From NCBI GenBank assembly GCA_938030915.1, contig CALHIO010000064.1, forward strand, positions 1 through 11,406: a DNA stretch of 11,406 nucleotides. The letters run 5' to 3'. How positions within the stretch are numbered: position 1 is the first letter of the stretch; each line of letters opens with the position of its first letter. Both the position numbers and the translations under genes were made by a program. The stretch comes from an uncultured Gemmatimonadota bacterium (GTDB taxonomy: Bacteria; Gemmatimonadota; Gemmatimonadetes; Longimicrobiales; Gaopeijiaceae). The notes beneath the pieces were generated by a model. The model saw only the letters and a program-made list of their open reading frames with translations. It was not told the DNA's origin and did not search any database. Shown here in pieces: positions 5,751 through 11,406 of this stretch.

Positions 5751-6005
5751 CTAGCTGACGGCTTCCTCCACCATGCGCGTCGTGGCTTCACCGTGCCCGA
5801 TCGCAGGCTTGCAGAACCGGATCCCGATCTCGTGGAGTCCACGAAGGTCGGCATCGGTCAAATCGGGATAGCGCTCCCCGATGTAGTCGATGGTCTCGTC
5901 CATCCAGTGCCGCTGATCTTCTTCAGCGGCCTGCAGGACACCGCAGCGATGCACGTGGCTGAACAGCTCGTCGCGTGCACGCTCCCTGAGCTTTTCGTGC
6001 GACAA
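5751..6005 (-). CDS. Small conserved-looking protein of unknown function, TTG start
   Basis: 84 aa read from TTG at 6005-6003. AAGGAGG (complement of 6011-6017), nearly the full anti-SD complement, sits 5 nt upstream, which decides the start. The open frame continues to 6236 but would overlap the divergent gene. The product is charged and mostly helical: SHEKLRERARDELFSHVHRC, then QRHWMDETIDYIGERYPDLT and LRGLHEIGIRFCKPAIGHG. It has Cys21 and Cys65 and several His residues, but no clear metal motif, signal peptide or membrane segment. I do not recognise it. It is divergent from the hyuB-like gene and separated from the next minus-strand gene by two hairpins and a promoter, so it is probably a single-gene unit. 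Confidence 0.72.
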   Translation of the reverse strand: MSHEKLRERARDELFSHVHRCGVLQAAEEDQRHWMDETIDYIGERYPDLTDADLRGLHEIGIRFCKPAIGHGEATTRMVEEAVS

Positions 6006-6017
6006 ATCGTCCTCCTT
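6006..6017 (-). promoter_or_regulatory. Strong Shine-Dalgarno defining a TTG start
   Basis: AAGGAGG followed by ACGAT and then TTG. Optimal SD sequence and 5-nt spacing compensate for the weak TTG initiation codon. This is the strongest SD noticed among the gene starts checked here. Confidence 0.8.
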
Positions 6018-6117
6018 AACGGGTCTTGTCGTGCGCGCCTTCAGCGCGCCGCTCCAACGTCTTAGCTTCAGCCCTGTAAGATAATTGTGATCGGTCTTCA
6101 GATAAACCGGAGCCCTG
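6018..6117. promoter_or_regulatory. Divergent intergenic region with a GC hairpin and weak -10-like element
   Basis: This gap separates the minus-strand 84-aa gene from the plus-strand hyuB-like gene and must hold promoters for both. Seen: a GCGCGC / GCGCGC hairpin (6033-6038, 6044-6049) that would lie in the leader of the 84-aa gene, and an A+T-rich patch at 6076-6088 containing GATAAT (6080-6085), 5 of 6 to a plus-strand -10. No acceptable -35 lies 16-18 nt before it. On the minus strand TATCTT with TTTATC 17 nt upstream is only a poor match. Confidence 0.3.
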
Positions 6118-7713
6118 GTGAGCCAACACGACGGGCCGGACGCGGTCGAACTGGAAGTCTTTCGGCATCTCTTCACCGCTCTCGCCGAGGAGATGGGCGC
6201 CGCCCTTAAGCGGGCGTCGTTCTCCCCGAACATCAAGGAGCGTCGCGACTACTCGTGCGCTCTCTTCAACCCCTCGGGGGAGGCCGTATCGCTGGGCGAT
6301 CACATGCCCGTGCACCTCGGTGCCATGCCGATGAGCGTAACCTCCGCGCTCGAGGAGCTCGGAGCGATCGCACCGGGTGACATCATCTGCCTGAACGATC
6401 CGTTTCGCGGGGGCACCCACCTCCCCGACATCACATTGATCTCGTCCGTGCACGACCCGGATGGTTCGCTGATGGGGTACGTGGCGTCCCGGGCGCACCA
6501 CTCCGACGTCGGTGGCTCCACCCCCGGCTCGATGCCGCTGGCCCGCGAGATTTTCGAGGAAGGTGTGCGCATCCCCCCCATCCGCCTGTACCGTGAGGGA
6601 GTCCGGAACGAGGAGGTCTGGGCGCTGCTGCTCGCGAACGTTCGCACGCCCGTCGAGCGCGCAGGAGACCTCGACGCACAGGTCGCAGCTTTGCACACCG
6701 GCGCAACGCGCCTTCTGGAGATCGCGGAGCGGCGGGGGACGAGCCAGACGCTCGCTGCCATGGACGCGCTCATCGCGTACGCAGACCGGCTCGTGGAAGC
6801 GGGTCTCGACCTGATCCCGGACGGTGTCTACGAAGGTGCGGACATCCTCGAAGACGACGGCTTCGGGTCCGGCCCGATCCCGATTCAGGCGCGTCTCGTA
6901 CTCGAGGGCTCCCGACTTCGGATCGATTTCGAGGGCACGTCTCCGCAGGTGCCCGGTGGCGTGAATGCGGTCGCGGCGATCACCTCGTCCGCCACCCGGT
7001 ATGTGGTGCGCTGTGTCGTGGAAGCGCTGCTCGGTGAGCCCCTTCCCGCCGGCGGAGGTTCCATGTCCGCGGTATCGCTCGATCTACCGGAGCGCAGTGT
7101 CGTGAATGCGGCACTGCCAGCCTCCGTGGCTGCGGGGAACGTCGAGACGAGCCAGCGAATCACCGATGTGCTGTTCCGGGCCTTCGGTGTCGCCCTGCCG
7201 GAACTGATTCCGGCGCTCTCGCAGGGCACGATGAACAACACGACGGTCGGTGGCATCGACCCCCGAACCGGAGAGCCCTTCGCGTACTACGAAACCGTGG
7301 GCGGGGGCATGGGTGCGGGGCCGACCGGTGAAGGTCTGAGTGGTGTCCATGTGCACATGTCCAACTCGCTGAACACACCGGTCGAGGCACTCGAGCACGC
7401 GTACCCCTTCCGGATCACGCAATACGGCATCCGGCGAGGGTCTGGCGGTGCCGGAAGGCACAGGGGTGGCGATGGACTCCGGCGTGACCTTCAGGTCATG
7501 GGTCCGGCACGGGTCGCACTCCTGTGTGAGCGCAGAGAGCGCGGGCCCGCCGGCGCTCAAGGCGGCGAGGATGGTGCTACGGGCGAGAACGTTCTGATCC
7601 GGGACGGCGAGGAGCGGGCCCTGCGCGGAAAGGACACCTTCTGGGTGGAGGCGGGCGACATCGTGAGTATCCGCTCACCCGGTGGCGGTGGCTGGGGCCA
7701 CACCACGGACTAA
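6118..7713 (+). CDS. hyuB: N-methylhydantoinase B / 5-oxoprolinase family protein (HyuB-like)
   Basis: 531 aa, near the normal size of HyuB subunits. HyuB works with HyuA in ATP-dependent opening of hydantoin or 5-oxoproline rings; relatives form acetone and acetophenone carboxylases. Family motifs: the N-terminal helix ELEVFRHLFTALAEEMGAAL, FSPNIKERRDYSCALF, GDHMPVHLGAM (60-70), NDPFRGGTHLPD (93-104), AHHSDVGG (126-133), HVHMSNSLNTPVE (411-423), YPFRITQYGIRRGSGGAGRH (429-448) and a C-terminal SPGGGGWG. The GTG start at 6118 has GGAG 5 nt upstream. No hyuA is present on either side: upstream is a divergent unknown gene, downstream a DUF6941-like gene. It is probably the first gene of a four-gene transcript ending with LPS-core genes. 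The substrate cannot be assigned. Confidence 0.9.
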   Translation: MSQHDGPDAVELEVFRHLFTALAEEMGAALKRASFSPNIKERRDYSCALFNPSGEAVSLGDHMPVHLGAMPMSVTSALEELGAIAPGDIICLNDPFRGGTHLPDITLISSVHDPDGSLMGYVASRAHHSDVGGSTPGSMPLAREIFEEGVRIPPIRLYREGVRNEEVWALLLANVRTPVERAGDLDAQVAALHTGATRLLEIAERRGTSQTLAAMDALIAYADRLVEAGLDLIPDGVYEGADILEDDGFGSGPIPIQARLVLEGSRLRIDFEGTSPQVPGGVNAVAAITSSATRYVVRCVVEALLGEPLPAGGGSMSAVSLDLPERSVVNAALPASVAAGNVETSQRITDVLFRAFGVALPELIPALSQGTMNNTTVGGIDPRTGEPFAYYETVGGGMGAGPTGEGLSGVHVHMSNSLNTPVEALEHAYPFRITQYGIRRGSGGAGRHRGGDGLRRDLQVMGPARVALLCERRERGPAGAQGGEDGATGENVLIRDGEERALRGKDTFWVEAGDIVSIRSPGGGGWGHTTD

Positions 7714-7728
7714 CCACGAGAGACTCTC

Positions 7729-8145
7729 ATGCAGCTTCGATTCGCAGCGCTCTGCGAAGACGCGCAGCCGAGGCCCGACGGGCGCCTGGACGTCCACGGC
7801 GTTTTTCATTCGTTGCCGGCACCTGGATTCCCGGCTCTCCAGGATCACATGGTCCTCGTCATCGTGATCGAATGGGATCGGGAGGACTACGGTCGTTATC
7901 GCTTCCAGGTCACGCTCGACCACGAGACGGAGCCGTTTTCCGAGCGCGTCCTCGACGTGGAGACCGAGGTTCGCAAGCCGACGGAGTTCGAGGCGCCAGC
8001 CAAGACACCGGTGATCGTACCCATGCACGAGGTGCTTTTCCCGCACTCGGGTCAGTACACCTTCCGGATCAAGGCGAAGGGCAAGACGATCGATGGTCCC
8101 GGCGTCTACCTCGTCGAGGTACCGGAGGCCCAGACCGGAGCCTGA
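7729..8145 (+). CDS. DUF6941-like small protein
   Basis: 138 aa, starting at the ATG 7729, 15 bp after the hyuB-like gene; an imperfect GAGAG lies upstream. The N-terminal pattern MQLRFAALCEDAQPRPDGRL followed by DVHGVFHSLPAPGFPA is what I recall for the DUF6941 family, in which a short protein begins with a strand, an ADxA-like turn, then N(or H)xxGxFxxI and FP. The rest looks like a beta-sandwich: HMVLVIVIEWDREDYGRYRF, VIVPMHEVLFPHSGQYTFRI and a final GPGVYLVEV strand. No signal peptide or membrane segment, so probably cytoplasmic. The family has no assigned function that I know of. Family assignment is from memory of the pattern, not a search. Confidence 0.75.
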   Translation: MQLRFAALCEDAQPRPDGRLDVHGVFHSLPAPGFPALQDHMVLVIVIEWDREDYGRYRFQVTLDHETEPFSERVLDVETEVRKPTEFEAPAKTPVIVPMHEVLFPHSGQYTFRIKAKGKTIDGPGVYLVEVPEAQTGA

Positions 8146-8164
8146 CGGCCCGGCCCTGATTTCG

Positions 8165-8938
8165 ATGGCTTCCGTGCCTACACCCGACGGGTACCTGCGC
8201 CGACGTCACCCCGGAGGGGACGCGGTCACCTGGGCCGCAGCTGCCGACTGGGCCGAGGGCGTTCTCGAGAACGATACGCTCCACGGGTGGGCCTCCCGAC
8301 AGTCCGACCGGGTCGACTTTCCCGGTCGAGGCCAGGTTCACTCCGTGCCCGCCCCGCTACCCGGTCCGGAGAGTCGTATGCGGTGGGCCGTCCGGCACTA
8401 TCGTCGTGGCGGGGCGATGGCAATGCACATGGAGGACCGCTACATGCGCGGGGGCACCCCGCGACCCTTCCGAGAGATCGCAGCGATCGAGGCAAGTCGC
8501 GCGCGGGGGATCCGGACACCCGCGCCCGTCGCCGGTGCGACCTACGTGCAAAACGTGTCGTACCGGTGCGATCTCGTCACCGAAGCGGTACCGGACGTGA
8601 GAACGCTGGCCGACCTTCTGCACGATCACGACGGTACGCGAGGCTGGTTACGCAGCATGGCGCGGGCGGGCGACCTCATCCGCTTACTCGGCGAGGCCGG
8701 TGTGTACCACGTCGACCTGAACGCGAGGAATATCCTGCTGTCGGACGACCACGGCGAGCCGGCGTGGGTCGTCGACCTGGATCGTGCCCGTGTGCTCGAC
8801 GGCCCGTCCACACGGGCCGCCGAACGGATGGAGCTCCGGCTGGTCCGATCGATCGTGAAGATCGGGACGCCGACAGGAGAGCATCTCGGTGATCAGGAGG
8901 TCATGCGGGCCCTTGCGACGAGGAACTCCGAGTTGTGA
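8165..8938 (+). CDS. 3-deoxy-D-manno-octulosonic acid (Kdo) kinase-like protein
   Basis: 257 aa from the ATG at 8165, 19 bp after the previous gene; the upstream ATG at 8093 would overlap that gene by 53 bp. The fold is the small LPS-kinase branch (KdkA/WaaP/RIO-like). RWAVRHYRRGG (73-83) has the basic strand of the ATP pocket. YMRGG ... PFREIAAIEASRARGIRTPA (101-120) is the KdkA signature, with E103 as helix-C glutamate. YHVDLNARNILL (181-192) gives catalytic D184 with N189. VVDLDRARV (202-210) gives the metal-binding aspartate (D204 or D206). KdkA phosphorylates the Kdo of the LPS inner core at the cytoplasmic face of the inner membrane. The stop overlaps the start of a heptosyltransferase-like gene, fitting an LPS-core role. 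It could act on another sugar in a modified core. Confidence 0.82.
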   Translation: MASVPTPDGYLRRRHPGGDAVTWAAAADWAEGVLENDTLHGWASRQSDRVDFPGRGQVHSVPAPLPGPESRMRWAVRHYRRGGAMAMHMEDRYMRGGTPRPFREIAAIEASRARGIRTPAPVAGATYVQNVSYRCDLVTEAVPDVRTLADLLHDHDGTRGWLRSMARAGDLIRLLGEAGVYHVDLNARNILLSDDHGEPAWVVDLDRARVLDGPSTRAAERMELRLVRSIVKIGTPTGEHLGDQEVMRALATRNSEL

Positions 8939-10074
8939 ACACGCCCGACACCGAATCAGAGAATGAACGGCGCCCTGCTTCGCGGCCCACGATGAAGACG
9001 TCCAGATCCGGGCGGATCGTCGAGGGAGTGGGCTGGAAGGGGGCACCACCCCGGGAGATCTGCATCGTCATGCTCTCCGCGATCGGTGATGCCGTACACG
9101 TACTGCCTGTCGCGACCGCCCTCAAGCGTGCATGGCCGGAGACCCGGATTACATGGGTCATCCAACCCGTGCCTTGGTTGATGGTGCGGGATCACCCGGC
9201 AATCGACGACTTCATCGTCTTCCGTCGGCACCGTGGTTTGAAGGCGTGGGTCGGCTTCCACGAACTCATGCAGGAGATGCGCGGCCGCCAGTTCGATCTG
9301 CTGATCGGGCTTCAGGTCTACTTCAAGGCAGGTCTCATCACCGCCCTCACGCCCGCACGCATCAAGCTCGGCTTCGATCGCGTCCGGGCGCGGGACGCTC
9401 AATGGTTGTTCACCAACGCTCGAGTTCCGGCGCGCGGCCAACGACACGTTCAAGACCAGTACTTCGAGTTCCTCGAGTGCCTCGGGATCGATCCGGAGCC
9501 GGTCGATTGGGGCTTCGAGTTCACGTCTCAGGAGCGCCGGCTGCAGGCCAAATACTTCGAGGGTATCGAGCGACCTGTCTGCGCCGTGGTCGTCGGCACA
9601 AGCAAGCTCGAAAAGAACTGGAACGCCGAGGGCTACGCCCGCGTACTCGAGGCGGTGGAGCGCGACCATGGTCTGCAGCCTGTCATCGTCGGCGGCCCGT
9701 CCTCTGTCGAACGCGGGATCGCCCGCGAGATTCTGGAGACGACCGAGGCCCACGTGATCGATGAGCTGGGCGATGACCTTCGCCGACTGATGTGGATCGT
9801 GGACGGCGCGGCGTTGCTGATTTCACCGGATACTGGACCGCTCCACATCGGGCGGGCGCTCGGCACACCCTCCGTTTCCCTCTTCGGGTATACGAACCCT
9901 CGGCGTTCGGGACCGTGGCGAGCGTACGAGGACCTCATCGTCGACGGCTACGCCGAATACGAGGACGAGGAATACCCGATCATGCCCACCTATCGGGACG
10001 GTATGAGGCGGATCGGGGTGCGCGACGTCCTGGACAAGGTCAGTCTCGCGATGGAGCGGTACGTCAACCGCTGA
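8935..10074 (+). CDS. ADP-heptose:LPS heptosyltransferase-like glycosyltransferase (GT9)
   Basis: 379 aa read from GTG at 8935, which overlaps the TGA of the kinase gene (GTGA), a classic coupled junction. An in-frame ATG at 8992 (residue 20) would give 360 aa and is a real alternative, because the first 35 residues are polar and precede the domain. GT9 features: the first strand and loop EICIVMLSAIGDAVHVLPVA (41-60), ALKRAWPETRITWVIQP (62-78), the nucleotide-sugar region GTSKLEKNW (221-229, K226) and SPDTGPLHIGRALGTPSVSLF (297-317) followed by GYTNPRRSGP. These match WaaC/WaaF-type heptosyltransferases that add L-glycero-D-manno-heptose to the LPS inner core. Which heptose it adds cannot be told. 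The neighbouring KdkA-like kinase supports an inner-core assembly function. Confidence 0.88.
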   Translation: MNTPDTESENERRPASRPTMKTSRSGRIVEGVGWKGAPPREICIVMLSAIGDAVHVLPVATALKRAWPETRITWVIQPVPWLMVRDHPAIDDFIVFRRHRGLKAWVGFHELMQEMRGRQFDLLIGLQVYFKAGLITALTPARIKLGFDRVRARDAQWLFTNARVPARGQRHVQDQYFEFLECLGIDPEPVDWGFEFTSQERRLQAKYFEGIERPVCAVVVGTSKLEKNWNAEGYARVLEAVERDHGLQPVIVGGPSSVERGIAREILETTEAHVIDELGDDLRRLMWIVDGAALLISPDTGPLHIGRALGTPSVSLFGYTNPRRSGPWRAYEDLIVDGYAEYEDEEYPIMPTYRDGMRRIGVRDVLDKVSLAMERYVNR

Positions 10075-10079
10075 GACTG

Positions 10080-10092
10080 CTTCGTCCCGAAG
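10080..10092. terminator. Small hairpin between convergent genes
   Basis: CTTCG / CGAAG (10080-10084, 10088-10092) with a 3-nt loop in the 24-bp gap between the stops of the heptosyltransferase-like and methyltransferase-like genes. The stem is short and has no T run. The position suits a bidirectional terminator, but the evidence is weak. Confidence 0.25.
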
Positions 10093-10098
10093 GGGCGT

Positions 10099-10653
10099 CT
10101 AGAGACCGAAGACAGCCTTTGCTCCAAGGAAGAGAAACGCAGCCAACACGCCCAGCGATGCCTCCCACTCCTTGTTGCGACGATACTGGGCCCATCGAAA
10201 ACCACCCCGCGCCGAATCCGTATCCGGTCCACCCCGCCACGGCCTAAGACGAGGGAAGAAGAACGGCACGTTCGCAGCATACTCGCCGTACGTGTCCGGG
10301 AACAGTTCGGTCAGGTGGCTCACCTCACCTCTCATCGTCCTGGAGTAGACCACCGCGTAGAAGGTCAGGAAGAGCAGCGGCCACACCCAGTGACCGCCCG
10401 CCAGGGAGACGCCGAAGCCAATGAACGCCGACCCCAGGTACAGCGGGTTTCGGGTGAATGCGTACGGGCCGGTTGTCGTCACCTCCTGATCCTTGTGGAT
10501 CGTGCCCGCCGACCAGCCACGGATCCAGAGTCCGATCACCGCCAGGCAAGCCCCGATGCCGATGAGGCGAGGGGTCGGCACGGCGAACCACATGAAGGGA
10601 AGAACGATCAGCCACACCGTCTTCAGGCGCAGCCGCCGCATGGTCAGGCGCAT
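10099..10653 (-). CDS. Isoprenylcysteine/phospholipid methyltransferase-family membrane protein
   Basis: 184 aa. Integral membrane methyltransferase family (ICMT/PEMT-like, also called NnrU-related in some annotations). Hydrophobic segments lie at about 12-24, 30-46, 71-86, 88-105 and 166-183. The S-adenosylmethionine-binding signature is present: TTTGPYAFTRNPLYLGS (59-75), then RGEVSHLTELFPDTYGEYAA (108-127) ending in VPFFFPR (129-135). In the family these C-terminal elements bind SAM and the lipid-like substrate. Bacterial members methylate varied small lipids or isoprenoids, and the substrate here is unknown. The ATG at 10653 is preferred, though Met5 could also initiate; no good SD is seen. 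It lies 19 bp after the DUF3108-like gene in the same direction, suggesting co-transcription. Confidence 0.85.
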   Translation of the reverse strand: MRLTMRRLRLKTVWLIVLPFMWFAVPTPRLIGIGACLAVIGLWIRGWSAGTIHKDQEVTTTGPYAFTRNPLYLGSAFIGFGVSLAGGHWVWPLLFLTFYAVVYSRTMRGEVSHLTELFPDTYGEYAANVPFFFPRLRPWRGGPDTDSARGGFRWAQYRRNKEWEASLGVLAAFLFLGAKAVFGL

Positions 10654-10672
10654 GGCGTCCGGCGTTTCGGGT

Positions 10673-11406
10673 TCAGCGAGACGAGCCCGCGGTGTCGGCC
10701 TGCGCCCGTTGCTGGCGGCCAGCGACCGCCTCTTCGCGAGATCGCGGATTCAGCGGGTGCCCCTCCGTGACCGACCGCAGGTGCAGGGTCAGGGACCCGG
10801 GGAAGTTCGGGATGTCCGATTTCACGTAGACCGGGATACGCCGCTCGTCGTCGGTGAAGTGGATCTCACCCTTACCACCCTGACCGAACAGGCCATCCGT
10901 CTGGATCTCCGGAGACACGACGATCGTGTTGTACAGCATGCCTTCCGTCTCGCGCTGATCCTTGCGGAGCACCGTCACCTTCACCGGATTGCCCTCTTCC
11001 TTGAAGTACCGGTTGAGGGTGTAGGTCTTCCCCACCTCGAGCGGCAAGGTGCGGATGTAGTAGATGAAGGCGATTTCATCGAGCGGCAGGGCCGAGCCCA
11101 GATCTCCACCACGATCGAAGTCCATGCGCTCCCAGCGCATGATGTCCGGGTAGAACTCCCAGTGCCGATAGCTCTGGTACCCGACCTCGTCGATATCGCG
11201 GATGTACCGCCACGTCTGGAGCGTGGTGACGTCGAACCACGTGTGATACATGTCGTTGACCCGAGCAGGCCCGACGCCACCCTGAATGCCGAGGTTCACT
11301 CGATACACCGGGGCACCCTCGTGCTCGTCCAGCCCGAGCACGCTCATGTAGCCGTCTCCGGCATTGAAGACGCCGACCTTCACCTTGTACTCGAGATGTT
11401 CGCCGG
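10673..11406 (-). CDS. DUF3108-domain protein (N-terminus beyond window end)
   Basis: About 244 codons are visible, and the frame stays open to base 11406 (GEHLEYKVKVGVFNAGDGYM at the edge). A GTG at 11383 is not the likely start because the conserved N-terminal strand continues upstream of it. Features of DUF3108: the G-E-x-L-x-Y-x-V opening, ALPLDEIAFIYYIRTLPLEV (the PLDxxSxxYYLRTxPL-type core), GKTYTLNRYF, then a VTVLRKDQRETEGMLYNTIV strand pair and FTDDERRIPVYVKSDI near the end. The domain is usually exported, beta-rich and found in envelope proteins; a signal peptide should lie off-window. The C-terminal tail (about 35 residues) is polar and probably disordered. Function unknown. Linked by 19 bp to the membrane methyltransferase gene. 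Confidence 0.85.
   Translation of the reverse strand, partial: GEHLEYKVKVGVFNAGDGYMSVLGLDEHEGAPVYRVNLGIQGGVGPARVNDMYHTWFDVTTLQTWRYIRDIDEVGYQSYRHWEFYPDIMRWERMDFDRGGDLGSALPLDEIAFIYYIRTLPLEVGKTYTLNRYFKEEGNPVKVTVLRKDQRETEGMLYNTIVVSPEIQTDGLFGQGGKGEIHFTDDERRIPVYVKSDIPNFPGSLTLHLRSVTEGHPLNPRSREEAVAGRQQRAQADTAGSSR

Noticed and set aside
5552..5854. N-terminal extension of the 121-aa protein to 222 aa
   Set aside because: The extension contains the near-consensus promoter, the leader stems and the tandem hairpins, and overlaps the end of the 84-aa gene; its translation is low-complexity.
6006..6236. N-terminal extension of the 84-aa protein to 161 aa
   Set aside because: It would overlap the start of the hyuB-like gene and ignore the ideal AAGGAGG before TTG at 6005.
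6016..6696. 226-aa open frame on the minus strand
   Set aside because: Overlaps the N-terminal coding part of the hyuB-like gene and the divergent intergenic region; no recognisable motif.
8093..8164. Upstream ATG for the Kdo kinase-like gene
   Set aside because: It overlaps the 3' end of the DUF6941-like gene by 53 bp, and the extra residues are Arg/Pro-rich without family similarity.
8956..9753. 265-aa open frame on the minus strand
   Set aside because: Antisense to the GT9 heptosyltransferase-like gene, which has clear motifs; the antisense product has none.
1..11406. Mobile elements, CRISPR arrays, tRNA or rRNA genes
   Set aside because: No transposase or integrase reading frame, no regularly spaced repeats and no tRNA or rRNA-like segment was seen; composition looks uniform.

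Overview
The window looks like a chromosomal segment of a G+C-rich Gram-negative (diderm) bacterium. Support comes from a twitching-motility ATPase (PilT), a predicted lipoprotein, a Kdo-kinase-like protein and an ADP-heptose:LPS heptosyltransferase-like protein. The phylum cannot be fixed from sequence reading alone. The gene mix would suit a Gemmatimonadota-like or similar environmental lineage, but that is a low-confidence guess. I see no rRNA, tRNA, transposase, integrase, CRISPR array or long repeat, and base composition looks even throughout.

Left block, minus strand, about 1-6005. Read in transcription order it runs: an 84-aa unknown protein with a TTG start behind a very strong Shine-Dalgarno; a tandem-hairpin region; a near-consensus sigma70-type promoter with a structured leader; a 121-aa protein with a C-x2-H / C-x2-C putative zinc knuckle; a 367-aa TPR protein; a 246-aa protein ending in two zinc ribbons; a cupredoxin-fold lipoprotein without a complete copper site; a decarboxylating beta-hydroxyacid dehydrogenase (isocitrate/isopropylmalate family); a 419-aa MshEN-domain protein; and the N-terminal part of PilT, which runs off the window. 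The six genes from TPR to PilT are separated by only 4-48 bp and look like one operon.

The most notable gene is the 419-aa MshEN protein. Its C-terminal half still looks like a GspE/PilB/PilT-type ATPase fold but has lost the P-loop and the Walker B glutamate. It therefore appears to be a pseudo-ATPase encoded directly upstream of the retraction ATPase PilT.

Right block, plus strand, 6118-10074. This holds an N-methylhydantoinase B (HyuB)-like gene with no HyuA partner in the window, a small DUF6941-like protein, a KdkA-like Kdo kinase, and a family 9 glycosyltransferase (heptosyltransferase-like). Spacing is 15 and 19 bp, then a 4-bp GTGA overlap, consistent with one transcript. The last two genes form an LPS inner-core pair.

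Far right block, minus strand, 10099-11406, convergent with the previous one. This holds a membrane isoprenylcysteine/phospholipid methyltransferase-family protein, preceded by a DUF3108-type protein whose N-terminus lies beyond the window edge.

Stretches without genes are all short. The longest are 5552-5750 (promoter, leader hairpins, tandem hairpins), 5069-5185 (no clear signal seen) and 6006-6117 (divergent intergenic region).
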